From Streptomyces griseus subsp. griseus (GTDB lineage: Bacteria > Actinomycetota > Actinomycetes > Streptomycetales > Streptomycetaceae), in contig NZ_CP032543.1 of NCBI RefSeq assembly GCF_003610995.1, forward strand, positions 3,844,001 through 3,908,000: 64,000 nt of DNA, written 5' to 3'. A program made the position numbers and the translations under genes. A model generated the notes under the pieces. That model saw only the letters and a program-made list of their open reading frames with translations, was not told the DNA's origin and did not search any database. This document shows, piece by piece, positions 1 to 8,733 of this stretch. Positions within the stretch are counted from its first letter, which is position 1; every line of letters begins with the position of its first letter.

Positions 1-1053
1 ATGCAGCACCCGGTCGGCTACAGGATCAACGAGGAGCGCGGCCGCGCCGAGCTCACCGACTTCTGGAAGGTGCTCACCCAGGACACCGCGGTGACGCAGT
101 TCTTCCACACCATCACGGCGGCCTTCCTGGTCGGCGGGGCGTTCATGGTCGGCATCGCCGCCTTCCACCTGGCGCGCAAGAAGCACATCCCGGTGATGCG
201 GACCTCGCTGCGGCTGGGTCTGGTCACGGTCGTCATCGCCGGACTGCTCACCGCCGTCAGCGGTGACCAGCTGGCCAAGGTGATGTTCCGCCAGCAGCCG
301 ATGAAGATGGCCGCCGCCGAGGCGCTCTGGGACGGCCAGGAGCGCGCCCCCTTCTCGATCTTCGCGTACGGGGACGTCAGCGAGGGCCACAACTCCGTCG
401 AGATCTCACTCCCCGGCGTGCTTTCCTTCCTCGCCGACAACGACCCGAACTCCTACGTGCCGGGCATCAACGACATCAACAAGGCCCAGGAGGAGAAGTA
501 CGGCCCCGGCGACTACCGGCCCAACATCCCGGTCGCGTTCTGGAGCTTCCGCTGGATGATCGGCTTCGGGATGGCCTCCTTCGGCCTCGGGCTGCTGGGG
601 CTCTGGCTGACCCGGCGGAAGTTCCTGCTGCCACCGGCGCTGCGGACCGGTGAGGACGAGGTCCCCCACCTGGTCCTCTTCCGGAACAAGGCGCTCAGCC
701 CGAAGTTCACCAAGCTCTACTGGCTCACCGCTCTCTGGACCCTGCTCTTCCCGCTCATCGCCAACTCCTGGGGATGGATCTTCACCGAGATGGGCCGCCA
801 GCCGTGGGTGGTCTACGGGGTCCTCCAGACCCGCGACGGGGTCTCCCCCGGTGTGTCACAGGGCGAGATCCTCACCTCGATGATCCTCTTCACCCTCGTC
901 TACGCCGTGCTCGCGGTCATCGAGGTCAAGCTCCTCGTGAAGTACATCAAGGCCGGGCCGCCGGAGCTCACCGAGTCCGACCTCAACCCGCCCACCCGGA
1001 TCAACGGCCACGACGACGAAGACGCCGACCGGCCCATGGCCTTCTCGTACTGA
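1..1053 (+). CDS. cydA: Cytochrome bd oxidase subunit I (3' part; 5' end outside window)
   Basis: Quinol-oxidising, haem-bearing subunit of the cytochrome bd terminal oxidase in the cytoplasmic membrane, which reduces O2 at high affinity. The reading frame is open from base 1, and the first residues are internal to the family, so the 5' end (haem b595 axial His region and Q-loop start) lies outside the window. About 350 residues are visible. They include the stretch QPMKMAAAEALW, matching the conserved Lys/Glu of the CydA Q-loop, and the GRQPWVVYG motif near residue 265, plus several hydrophobic helices. The internal ATG at base 1 should not be taken as the start. cydB follows after 18 bases with its own ribosome-binding site, so the two genes are one operon. 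Confidence 0.96.
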   Translation: MQHPVGYRINEERGRAELTDFWKVLTQDTAVTQFFHTITAAFLVGGAFMVGIAAFHLARKKHIPVMRTSLRLGLVTVVIAGLLTAVSGDQLAKVMFRQQPMKMAAAEALWDGQERAPFSIFAYGDVSEGHNSVEISLPGVLSFLADNDPNSYVPGINDINKAQEEKYGPGDYRPNIPVAFWSFRWMIGFGMASFGLGLLGLWLTRRKFLLPPALRTGEDEVPHLVLFRNKALSPKFTKLYWLTALWTLLFPLIANSWGWIFTEMGRQPWVVYGVLQTRDGVSPGVSQGEILTSMILFTLVYAVLAVIEVKLLVKYIKAGPPELTESDLNPPTRINGHDDEDADRPMAFSY

Positions 1054-1071
1054 GAGCACAGGAGCTGAGAG

Positions 1072-2073
1072 ATGGAACTCCACGACATCTGGTTCGTGCT
1101 CATCGCCGTCCTCTGGATCGGCTACTTCTTCCTGGAGGGATTCGACTTCGGCATCGGCGTCCTCACCAAGCTGCTCGCCCGCGACCGCAAGGAGCGGCGG
1201 GTCCTCATCAACACGATCGGGCCTGTCTGGGACGGCAACGAGGTCTGGCTGCTCACTGCGGGCGGCGCGACCTTCGCGGCCTTCCCCGAGTGGTACGCCA
1301 CCCTGTTCTCCGGCTTCTACCTGCCGCTGCTGATCATCCTGCTCTGCCTGATCGTGCGCGGGGTCGCCTTCGAGTACCGGGCCAAGCGGACCGGGGAGCG
1401 GTGGCAGACCAACTGGGAGAACGCGATCTTCTGGACCTCGCTGATCCCCGCGGTGCTGTGGGGCGTGGCGTTCGGGAACATCGTGCGCGGGGTGAAGATC
1501 GACGCCGACATGGAGTACGTGGGCAACTTCTTCGACCTGCTGAACCCGTACGCGATTCTCGGCGGGCTCGTCACGCTCTTCCTCTTCACCTTCCACGGCG
1601 CGGTGTTCGCCGCGCTCAAGACGGCCGGGGACATCCGGGTCCGGGCGCGCTCGCTGGCGCTCAAGCTGGGCCTGGCCACGGCGGTGCTGGCGCTGGGATT
1701 CCTGCTCTGGACGCAGGCCGCGAGCGGTGACCGCTGGAGTCTGGCGGCGCTGATCGTGGCGGTGGTGGCCCTGGTGGCGGCGATCGGGGCCATCGCCAAG
1801 GGGCGCGAGGGCTGGTCGTTCGCGTTCTCGGGGCTGACGATCGTGGCGGCGGTGGGGATGCTGTTCCTGACGCTCTTCCCGAACGTCATGCCGTCCTCGC
1901 TGAACGATGCGTGGAACCTCACGGTCACCAATGCCTCGTCCACGCCGTACACGCTGAAGATCATGACCTGGTGCGCCGGCATCGCCACACCCATGGTGCT
2001 GCTGTACCAGAGCTGGACGTACTGGGTGTTCCGCAAGCGGATCGGCACCCAGCACATCGCGGACGCGCACTGA
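1072..2073 (+). CDS. cydB: Cytochrome bd oxidase subunit II
   Basis: Second integral membrane subunit of cytochrome bd oxidase, 333 aa, the normal length for the family. The N-terminal motif FLEGFDFGIGVL and the GNEVWLLTAGG stretch near residue 60 are diagnostic, and about eight to nine hydrophobic segments follow. The ATG is preceded by CAGGAG at a normal distance. It lies 18 bases after cydA and is probably cotranscribed with it. A 34-base perfect palindrome starting 15 bases after the stop probably ends the cydAB message and contains a parS site. Confidence 0.97.
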   Translation: MELHDIWFVLIAVLWIGYFFLEGFDFGIGVLTKLLARDRKERRVLINTIGPVWDGNEVWLLTAGGATFAAFPEWYATLFSGFYLPLLIILLCLIVRGVAFEYRAKRTGERWQTNWENAIFWTSLIPAVLWGVAFGNIVRGVKIDADMEYVGNFFDLLNPYAILGGLVTLFLFTFHGAVFAALKTAGDIRVRARSLALKLGLATAVLALGFLLWTQAASGDRWSLAALIVAVVALVAAIGAIAKGREGWSFAFSGLTIVAAVGMLFLTLFPNVMPSSLNDAWNLTVTNASSTPYTLKIMTWCAGIATPMVLLYQSWTYWVFRKRIGTQHIADAH

Positions 2074-2087
2074 GCCGCACCGGCCCG

Positions 2088-2121
2088 GCCGGGCCGTGTT
2101 TCACGTGAAACACGGCCCGGC
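2088..2121. terminator. 34-bp perfect palindrome after cydB with parS at its core
   Basis: The 17-base arms are exactly complementary with no spacer: GC-rich outer parts flank an inner GTTTCACGTGAAAC. A hairpin of this strength after the cydB stop is a likely intrinsic terminator or attenuator before cydCD. The parS core suggests a second role in ParB binding. Confidence 0.6.
2098..2111. other. parS site (exact)
   Basis: GTTTCACGTGAAAC matches exactly the consensus centromere-like ParB-binding site described in Streptomyces, where many copies cluster around oriC. It lies at the centre of the post-cydB palindrome. Confidence 0.85.
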
Positions 2122-2163
2122 TCGCTCCGACCCTGCTGATCCCGACGATCCCGCTGCTGGGGG

Positions 2164-5100
2164 ATGTTTCACGTGAAACCGATCGACCCGCGTCTGGTGC
2201 GGTACGCACAGGCCACCCGCTTCTTCCTGGCGGCCGTGGTGGCCCTCGGCCTGGTCGGCGCCGCGCTGGTGATCGGCCAGGCGATGCTGATCGCCGAGAT
2301 CGTGGTGGGCGGGTTCGAGGACGGGCTCACGGTCACCGAGCTCCGTACCCCGCTGCTGCTGCTCGCGGCGGTCGCCGTGGGCCGCGCCCTGGTCGCCTGG
2401 CTCACCGAGCTGGCGGCCCACCGGGCGAGTGCGGCGGTCAAGTCCGAGCTGCGCGGCCGGCTCCTGGAGCGGGCCGCGCACCTGGGCCCCGGCTGGCTGA
2501 GCGGACAGCGCACCGGTTCCCTGGTGGCGCTGGCGACCCGTGGGGTCGACGCACTCGACGACTACTTCGCGCGCTACCTGCCGCAGCTGGGACTCGCGGT
2601 CGTCGTGCCGGTGGCGGTGCTGGCCCGGATCGTCACCGAGGACTGGGTCTCGGCCGCGATCATCGTGGTCACGCTGCCGCTCATCCCCCTCTTCATGATC
2701 CTGATCGGCTGGGCCACCCAGGCGCGGATGGACCGGCAGTGGCAGCTGCTCTCCCGGCTCTCCGGCCACTTCCTGGATGTCGTCGCCGGGCTGCCGACGC
2801 TCAAGGTCTTCGGCCGCGCCAAGGCCCAGGCCGAGTCGATCCGCACCATCACCTCGCAGTACCGCCGGGCCACCGTGCGCACCCTGCGGATCGCCTTCCT
2901 CTCCTCGTTCGCCCTGGAGCTGCTGGCCACCCTGTCGGTCGCGCTCGTCGCCGTCACCATCGGCATGCGGCTCGTACACGGGGAACTCGACCTCTACACC
3001 GGCCTGGTGGTCCTGCTCCTGGCCCCGGAGGCGTATCTGCCGATCCGGCAGGTCGGGGCGCAGTACCACGCGGCGGCGGAGGGGCTCTCGGCCGCCGAAG
3101 AGATCTTCGCGGTCCTGGAGACCGAGCCCCGGGCGGCGGGCACCGAGCGTGTCCCGGACTCGACGCGCCTGGAGCTGGAGGGCGTGACCGTACGCCACGA
3201 GGGCCGCACCGATCCGTCGCTGGACGCCGTCTCGCTTGCCGTCGAACCGGGGGAGACCGTCGCCCTGGTCGGCCCGAGCGGCGTCGGCAAGTCCACTTTG
3301 CTGAACGTGGTCCTGGGGTTCGCCGTACCCGACGAGGGGCGCATCCGGGTCGGCGGCAGGGACCTCGCGGAGCTGGACCTGGAGCGCTGGCGGAGCCGGA
3401 TCGCCTGGGTCCCGCAGCGCCCGCACCTCTTCGCCGGAACGATCGCGGAGAACGTCCGCCTAGCCCGGCCCGACGCCGACGACGAGGCGGTGGTGGCGGC
3501 GCTGCGGGACGCGGGGGCGTACGACTTCGTCGCGGAGCTGCCCGACGCCGAGCGGACCCTGCTGGGCGAGGACGGTGCCGGGCTCTCCGCCGGCCAGCGC
3601 CAACGCCTCGCCCTCGCCCGGGCGTTCCTCGCCGACCGGCCGCTGCTGCTCCTGGACGAGCCGACCGCGAGCCTGGACGGGGAGACGGAGGCGGGGATCG
3701 TCGAGGCCGTACGGAGGCTGGCGGCGGGCCGGACCGTGCTGCTGGTCGTCCACCGCCCGGCCCTGCTGGCGGTGGCGGACCGGGTGGTGACGCTGGAGCC
3801 GAGGCCTGCGGGGGCCCAGGAGCCGGCGGCGGTGGTCGCCGCGCCCGGACTGTCTGTGCCGCAGCCCCTCGCGGGCGGTGAGCCGCTGGACGCGCGGCGC
3901 CCCGGGGATGTGCTGGAGGCGGCGGAGCTGGTGGAGTCCGGCGACGTACGGGAGTCCGGGACCCTGCTGGAGCCCGCGGATCCGCGCGAGGACGGGGGCG
4001 GCCCGGCCCACGGAGCCGGACCGCTGCGGGAGACCGGAGCCCGCACCGGGCGGGTCCTCACCCGGGTCCGGGAGGCGGCAGGGGCGCAGCGTGGACAGCT
4101 GGCCCTGGCGCTGCTGCTGGGCAGCCTCGCCGTGGGGTCGGCCGTGGGGCTCATGGCCGTCTCCGGCTGGCTGATCTCCCGCGCCTCCGAACAGCCGCCG
4201 GTGCTCTACCTGATGATGGCTGTCACCGCGACGCGTGCCTTCGGTATCGGCCGGGCGGTCTTCCGGTACGCGGAGCGTCTGGTCTCCCACGACGCCGTGC
4301 TCAAACTGCTCGCCGAACTCCGGGTAGCGGTCTACCGCGGCCTCGAACGCGTCGCGCCCGCCGGGCTGCGCACGGTGCGCCGGGGCGACCTGCTCTCCCG
4401 GCTCGTCGCCGACGTGGACGCGCTCCAGGACTACTGGCTGCGCTGGCTGCTGCCCGCCGGGACCGCGCTCACGGTCTCCGTGGCCGCCGCCGGGTTCACC
4501 GGCTGGCTGCTGCCCGAGGCTGGCGTGATCCTGGCGGTCGGACTGCTGATCGCAGGGGTTGGTGTGCCGCTGGTCAGCGGTGCCTTCGCCCGCCGTACGG
4601 AACGTCAGCTGGCGCCCGCGCGCGCCGCCCTGGCCACCCGGGTCACCGACCTCCTCGGCGGCACGGCAGAGCTGACCGTCGCCGGGGCGCTTCCGGCCCG
4701 GCAGGCCCAGATGCGGGCCGCCGACGGCCTGCTGACCAGGATCGTCTCCCGCGCGGCCACCGCGACGGCGCTGGGCGGCGGGCTCTCCGCCCTGGTCTGC
4801 GGGCTCACGGTGGTGGCCGCCGCGCTCGTCGCCGTACCCGCCGTGAACGGCGGCCGGCTGGCCGGGGTCGCGCTCGCGGTGGTGGTGCTCACCCCGCTCG
4901 CCGCCTTCGAGGCCGTCGCCGGACTGCCGCTCGCGGTGCAGTACCGCCAGCGGGTGCTGCGGAGTGCGGAGCGGGTGTACGAGGTACTCGATGCCCCCGT
5001 CCCCGTACAGGAGCCCGCGAGCCCGGCCGATCCGCCCGCCTCGCCGTTCCCGCTGGAGGTGCGGGGGCTGTCGGCCCGCTACCCGGGGGCCCGCCGCGAC

Positions 5101-5796
5101 GCCCTGGAGTCGGTCGACCTGACGCTGGTGCCCGGCCGCCGTATCGCGGTCGTCGGCCCCTCCGGCTCCGGCAAGACGACGCTCGCGCAGGTCCTGCTCC
5201 GCTTTCTGGACGCCTCATCGGGGACGTACAGCCTCGGCGGCGTGCAGGCGGCCGATCTGGACGGCGACACCGTACGGCGCTCCGTCGGCCTCTGCGCCCA
5301 GGACGCCCACGTCTTCGACAGCTCCATCCGCGAGAACCTGCGCCTCGCCCGTACCGGCGCCACCGACGCCGAGCTGGACGACGCGCTCTCCCGGGCCCGG
5401 CTGCTGGAGTGGGTCCGCTCCCTGCCGGAGGGGCTAAACACCCTGGTCGGCGAGCACGGTGCCCGGCTCTCCGGCGGCCAGCGCCAGCGCCTCGCCCTGG
5501 CCCGGGCGCTGCTGGCCGACTTCCCGGTCCTCGTCCTGGACGAGCCGGCCGAGCACCTCGACCTGGCGACCGCCGACGCGCTCACCGCCGACCTGCTGGC
5601 GGCGACCGAAGGGCGGACGACCGTCCTGATCACCCACCGGCTGGCCGGGGTCGAGGCGGTCGACGAGGTGGTGGTGCTGGACGCGGGCCGGGTGGCACAG
5701 CGCGGACCGTATGCGGAGCTCGCCGCCGAGGACGGGCCGCTGCGCCGGATGCTGGAGCGGGAGAAGGAGACGGTGCTGGTGGGGGCCGAGACATGA
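2164..5796 (+). CDS. cydCD: Fused CydD-CydC ABC exporter for cytochrome bd assembly
   Basis: ABC exporter needed for maturation of cytochrome bd; in E. coli the separate CydD and CydC subunits form a thiol (glutathione/cysteine) transporter. Here both halves are one 1210-aa chain, as is usual in Streptomyces. Half 1 has a membrane domain (about residues 15-290) and an ATPase with Walker A GPSGVGKST near 375, signature LSAGQRQR near 475 and Walker B LLLLDEPTAS. A linker rich in charged residues (about 540-630) leads to half 2: a membrane domain, GPSGSGKTT near 1000, LSGGQRQR near 1100 and VLVLDEPAEH. The ATG at 2164 sits inside a parS site; GGGGG immediately upstream is the only visible ribosome-binding sequence. 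It lies downstream of cydAB in the same direction and is probably part of the same operon. Confidence 0.95.
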   Translation: MFHVKPIDPRLVRYAQATRFFLAAVVALGLVGAALVIGQAMLIAEIVVGGFEDGLTVTELRTPLLLLAAVAVGRALVAWLTELAAHRASAAVKSELRGRLLERAAHLGPGWLSGQRTGSLVALATRGVDALDDYFARYLPQLGLAVVVPVAVLARIVTEDWVSAAIIVVTLPLIPLFMILIGWATQARMDRQWQLLSRLSGHFLDVVAGLPTLKVFGRAKAQAESIRTITSQYRRATVRTLRIAFLSSFALELLATLSVALVAVTIGMRLVHGELDLYTGLVVLLLAPEAYLPIRQVGAQYHAAAEGLSAAEEIFAVLETEPRAAGTERVPDSTRLELEGVTVRHEGRTDPSLDAVSLAVEPGETVALVGPSGVGKSTLLNVVLGFAVPDEGRIRVGGRDLAELDLERWRSRIAWVPQRPHLFAGTIAENVRLARPDADDEAVVAALRDAGAYDFVAELPDAERTLLGEDGAGLSAGQRQRLALARAFLADRPLLLLDEPTASLDGETEAGIVEAVRRLAAGRTVLLVVHRPALLAVADRVVTLEPRPAGAQEPAAVVAAPGLSVPQPLAGGEPLDARRPGDVLEAAELVESGDVRESGTLLEPADPREDGGGPAHGAGPLRETGARTGRVLTRVREAAGAQRGQLALALLLGSLAVGSAVGLMAVSGWLISRASEQPPVLYLMMAVTATRAFGIGRAVFRYAERLVSHDAVLKLLAELRVAVYRGLERVAPAGLRTVRRGDLLSRLVADVDALQDYWLRWLLPAGTALTVSVAAAGFTGWLLPEAGVILAVGLLIAGVGVPLVSGAFARRTERQLAPARAALATRVTDLLGGTAELTVAGALPARQAQMRAADGLLTRIVSRAATATALGGGLSALVCGLTVVAAALVAVPAVNGGRLAGVALAVVVLTPLAAFEAVAGLPLAVQYRQRVLRSAERVYEVLDAPVPVQEPASPADPPASPFPLEVRGLSARYPGARRDALESVDLTLVPGRRIAVVGPSGSGKTTLAQVLLRFLDASSGTYSLGGVQAADLDGDTVRRSVGLCAQDAHVFDSSIRENLRLARTGATDAELDDALSRARLLEWVRSLPEGLNTLVGEHGARLSGGQRQRLALARALLADFPVLVLDEPAEHLDLATADALTADLLAATEGRTTVLITHRLAGVEAVDEVVVLDAGRVAQRGPYAELAAEDGPLRRMLEREKETVLVGAET
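2166..2179. other. parS site (exact) spanning the cydCD start
   Basis: GTTTCACGTGAAAC begins at the third base of the cydCD ATG, so the site encodes the first residues MFHVK. It is 68 bases from the previous exact copy. Confidence 0.85.
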
Positions 5797-5901
5797 GCCG
5801 CGTACGGGGCCGTGGCCGCCGCCCGCACGGAACCCCATACACAACCCCGTACGGAGAAAACCCGACTTTCCTCTCCTATCGCCACTAACTAGGCTCAGGT
5901 C

Positions 5902-7608
5902 ATGGCAGAGCCGGACCCGCAGGACTCACTCGATGCCGCCACGCAGGCCACCCGCAGCCTGCGGGGTCTCTCCACCGAGCTCACCGCCCGGGTCCCCCAG
6001 CTCCTGGAGGCGATGCGTTCGGTCGGCACGGGGCTGGAGCTGCACTCCACCCTCGACCGCATCTGCGCGACGGCCGCCGAGCTCGCCCACGCCCGGTACG
6101 CCGCCATCGGGGTCGTCGACGAGACGGGCGACGGGCTCTCCGACTTCGTCACGCACGGCGTCCCGGAGGAGGCCGCCCGGGCGATCGGGCGCAGGCCCGA
6201 CGGACACCGGGGCCTGCTGGGCGCGCTGATCCACGAGCCCGACCCCGTACGGCTGAGCGATCTGACCGATGATCCGCGGTACGCCGGATTCCCGCCGGGC
6301 CACCCCCGGATGCGGAGCTTCCTCGGTGTGCCGATCCGGGTCCAGGGGGAGGTCTTCGGCAACCTCTACCTGACCGAGAAGCAGGACGGCGGCGAGTTCA
6401 GCGACTACGACCTGCACATGGTGCGGGTGCTCGCCACCGAGGCCGGGATCGCCATCGGCAACGCCCGGCTGTACGAGGCGGCGCGCCAGCGGGAGCGCTG
6501 GATCGACGGTTCGGTGGCGGTGACCACCGCCCTCCTCTCGGGCGGCGACGCCGACGACGCGCTCTCCGTCGTCGCCGAACAGGCCCGCCACCTCGCCGAT
6601 TCGGCCGCCGGGATCGTGCTGCTGCCCACGGAGGACGGCGGTCTGGAGATCGTCGCGGTCTCCGCCGACGACCCCTCGGACTCGCTCGGGGTGATCATCC
6701 CGGCCCGCTCCACGGTGGTGGCGAAGCTGCTGGCGGGCGAGGCGGTCTTCATCGACGACTCGGCCACCGACAGCCGGATGGTCACCAGGCTGGCCGGCCG
6801 GTTCGGGCCCAGCATGCTGCTGCCGCTGCAGAGCGGCGGGCGGGTGCTCGGCGCCTTGGCGACGCCCCGGGCGCGGGGCGCGCGCCCGTTCAGCCGGACC
6901 GAGCGGACGCTCGCCACCCAGTTCGCCTCGCAGGCCGCGCTCGCGCTGATGATGGCCGAGGCGCAGCGCGACCGGGAGCGGCTCGCGGTCTACGAGGACC
7001 GGGACCGGATCGCCCGCGACCTCCACGACCTCGTCATCCAGCGGCTGTTCGCCACCGGGATGATACTGGAGAGCGCCCAGCGCAGGTCGGTGGTGCCCGA
7101 GGTGCGGACCGGGGTGGGCCGGGCGGTCGACGAGCTGGACGTGACCATCCAGGAGATCCGTACGGCCATCTTCGCGCTCCAGCAGGAGCCGGCCGAGGCC
7201 CCCTCGGGCCTCCGCACCCGCGTCCTGCGGGAGATCAACATGGCGGCGGTCCCGCTCGGCTTCAAGCCATCGCACCGCTTCCTGGGCGCCGTCGACGCGC
7301 TCGTCGGCGAGCTGACCGGCAAGAACCTCGTCGCCGCACTGCGCGAGGCCCTGTCCAACGCCTTCCGGCACGCCGGGGCCTCGGTGATCGACGTGGTCGT
7401 CGACGCCACGGCGACCCTGCCGGACGGGCGGGGCGCGGTGCGGCTCTCGGTGGCCGACGACGGGGTGGGCATCCCGGAGGGCGGCCGCCGCAGCGGACTG
7501 CGCAATCTGGCGCGCCGGGCGGAGTCGCTGGGCGGGGCGAGCTGGTTCGGCCCGGGCATCGGGGAGGACGGCGGCGGTACGACGGTGGTGTGGGAGGCGC
7601 CGCTGTGA
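5902..7608 (+). CDS. DevS/DosT-like sensor histidine kinase (GAF-GAF-HisKA_3-HATPase)
   Basis: Soluble two-component sensor kinase of 568 aa, almost the length of mycobacterial DevS. GAF domain 1 spans about residues 47-190 and GAF domain 2 about 205-350. The HisKA_3 motif RIARDLHDLVIQ gives phospho-acceptor His375, and an HATPase domain follows to the end (DDGVGIPEGG, SGLRNLARRA). GAF1 keeps the FPxxHPxMRxFLGVP segment; its His134 aligns by eye with the haem-ligating His149 of DevS, so a haem-based O2, NO or redox sensor is likely but not proven. No response regulator gene is adjacent. The position just after cydCD suggests a link with low-oxygen respiration. TAGGCT at 5890-5895 is six bases before the ATG and could be the -10 of a near-leaderless promoter. 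Confidence 0.88.
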   Translation: MAEPDPQDSLDAATQATRSLRGLSTELTARVPQLLEAMRSVGTGLELHSTLDRICATAAELAHARYAAIGVVDETGDGLSDFVTHGVPEEAARAIGRRPDGHRGLLGALIHEPDPVRLSDLTDDPRYAGFPPGHPRMRSFLGVPIRVQGEVFGNLYLTEKQDGGEFSDYDLHMVRVLATEAGIAIGNARLYEAARQRERWIDGSVAVTTALLSGGDADDALSVVAEQARHLADSAAGIVLLPTEDGGLEIVAVSADDPSDSLGVIIPARSTVVAKLLAGEAVFIDDSATDSRMVTRLAGRFGPSMLLPLQSGGRVLGALATPRARGARPFSRTERTLATQFASQAALALMMAEAQRDRERLAVYEDRDRIARDLHDLVIQRLFATGMILESAQRRSVVPEVRTGVGRAVDELDVTIQEIRTAIFALQQEPAEAPSGLRTRVLREINMAAVPLGFKPSHRFLGAVDALVGELTGKNLVAALREALSNAFRHAGASVIDVVVDATATLPDGRGAVRLSVADDGVGIPEGGRRSGLRNLARRAESLGGASWFGPGIGEDGGGTTVVWEAPL

Positions 7609-7677
7609 GCTTCGGGGACGCCGCTCCCCGGACCGGTGGCCAGCGGTCGCCGCTGTGAGCCGAAGCGTTGACGGCTG

Positions 7678-8523
7678 TCAGCGGCTGGCGAGGATCCGTT
7701 CGATGACCACGGCCACGCCGTCCTCCTCGTTGGTGAGGGTCTGCCGCGAGGCGGCGGCCAGGGCTGCGGGGTGGGCGTTGCCCATCGCGTACGAGGTACC
7801 GGCCCAGCCGAGCATCTCGACGTCGTTGGGCATGTCCCCGAAGGCGACCACCTCGGCGGCGGAGATGCCGCGCTCCTCGCAACAGGCGGCGAGCGTAGTG
7901 GCCTTGGAGACGCCCGGCCCGCTGACCTCCAGGAGTGCGGAGGGGCTGGAGCGGGTGATGGAGGCCCGCTCCCCGGTCACCGCACGGGCCAGAGCGAGGA
8001 AGGCGTCCGGGGGCATCTCGGTGTGGTGGGCGAGGAGTTTGAGTACGGGGGCGCCGTCGCCCGGCACGTCCTCGTGCAGCAGCTTCTCCGCGATGGCGAC
8101 CGTGGCGCCCGGGTCCAGGTGGAAGGGCGGGTAGGACGGCTCGTAGTTGATGCCGGTGGTCATCTCGACGGCGAAGGAGGTGCCGGGGGCGGCATCGCGC
8201 AGGGTCCGCACGACGTGCAGGGCGGCCTCGCGCTCCAGCGCCCGTACGGTGAGCAGCTCGCGGTCCGCGCGCAGATCGGTGACCACGGCGCCGTTCGCGC
8301 AGATCGCCAGCCCGTGGCCCTGCACATGGTCGCTGACGACGCCCATCCAGCGGGCCGGCCTGCCGGTGACGAAGAAGACCTCGATCCCGGCCTCCTCGGC
8401 CGCGGCGAGCGCGGCGACCGTGCGTGCGGAGAGCGTCTTGTCGTCGCGCAGCAGGGTGCCGTCGAGGTCGGTCGCGATCAGCCGGGTCACGGCAGGCAGA
8501 GGCGCATCGGTAACTGAGGTCAC
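7678..8523 (-). CDS. Cof-type HAD phosphatase
   Basis: Haloacid dehalogenase superfamily phosphatase of the Cof/IIB type, 281 aa, probably acting on a sugar phosphate or other small phosphate ester in the cytosol. Motif I is DLDGTLL (nucleophile Asp near residue 16), motif II VTGRP near residue 50, a conserved Lys lies at SKATTLA, and motif IV is FGDMPNDVEM near residue 230. The GTG start at 8523 was chosen because the DLDGT motif then falls at the usual distance from the N-terminus; a longer open frame upstream lacks coding character. It is divergent from the LLM-class oxidoreductase at 8734. A second Cof-type gene is at 18910-19734. Confidence 0.85.
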   Translation of the reverse strand: MTSVTDAPLPAVTRLIATDLDGTLLRDDKTLSARTVAALAAAEEAGIEVFFVTGRPARWMGVVSDHVQGHGLAICANGAVVTDLRADRELLTVRALEREAALHVVRTLRDAAPGTSFAVEMTTGINYEPSYPPFHLDPGATVAIAEKLLHEDVPGDGAPVLKLLAHHTEMPPDAFLALARAVTGERASITRSSPSALLEVSGPGVSKATTLAACCEERGISAAEVVAFGDMPNDVEMLGWAGTSYAMGNAHPAALAAASRQTLTNEEDGVAVVIERILASR

Positions 8524-8733
8524 CTCGCCATTCTCGCCCACCGAGGTGCACGTGCGTGCGGAGGGGCGCACATTTGAGTGGGCGCGCCTCTGAGCTGCGG
8601 AACATTCCTCTGGCATATGCCAAGAGGTTTCAGGGTGAGGTTCCGGCACGCCGGCCCAACCGCTGCGGTGGTGCCGGGGTCCGGCCCGCGAAGTCGATGC
8701 GCCACCCGCCCGGCCTCTCGTAGGGTCGCCCTC

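Noticed and set aside
2101..3426. Long antisense frames under cydCD and other GC-rich genes
   Set aside because: They are codon-position shadows, rich in Arg/Ala/Pro/Gly without domains, as expected in high-GC DNA.
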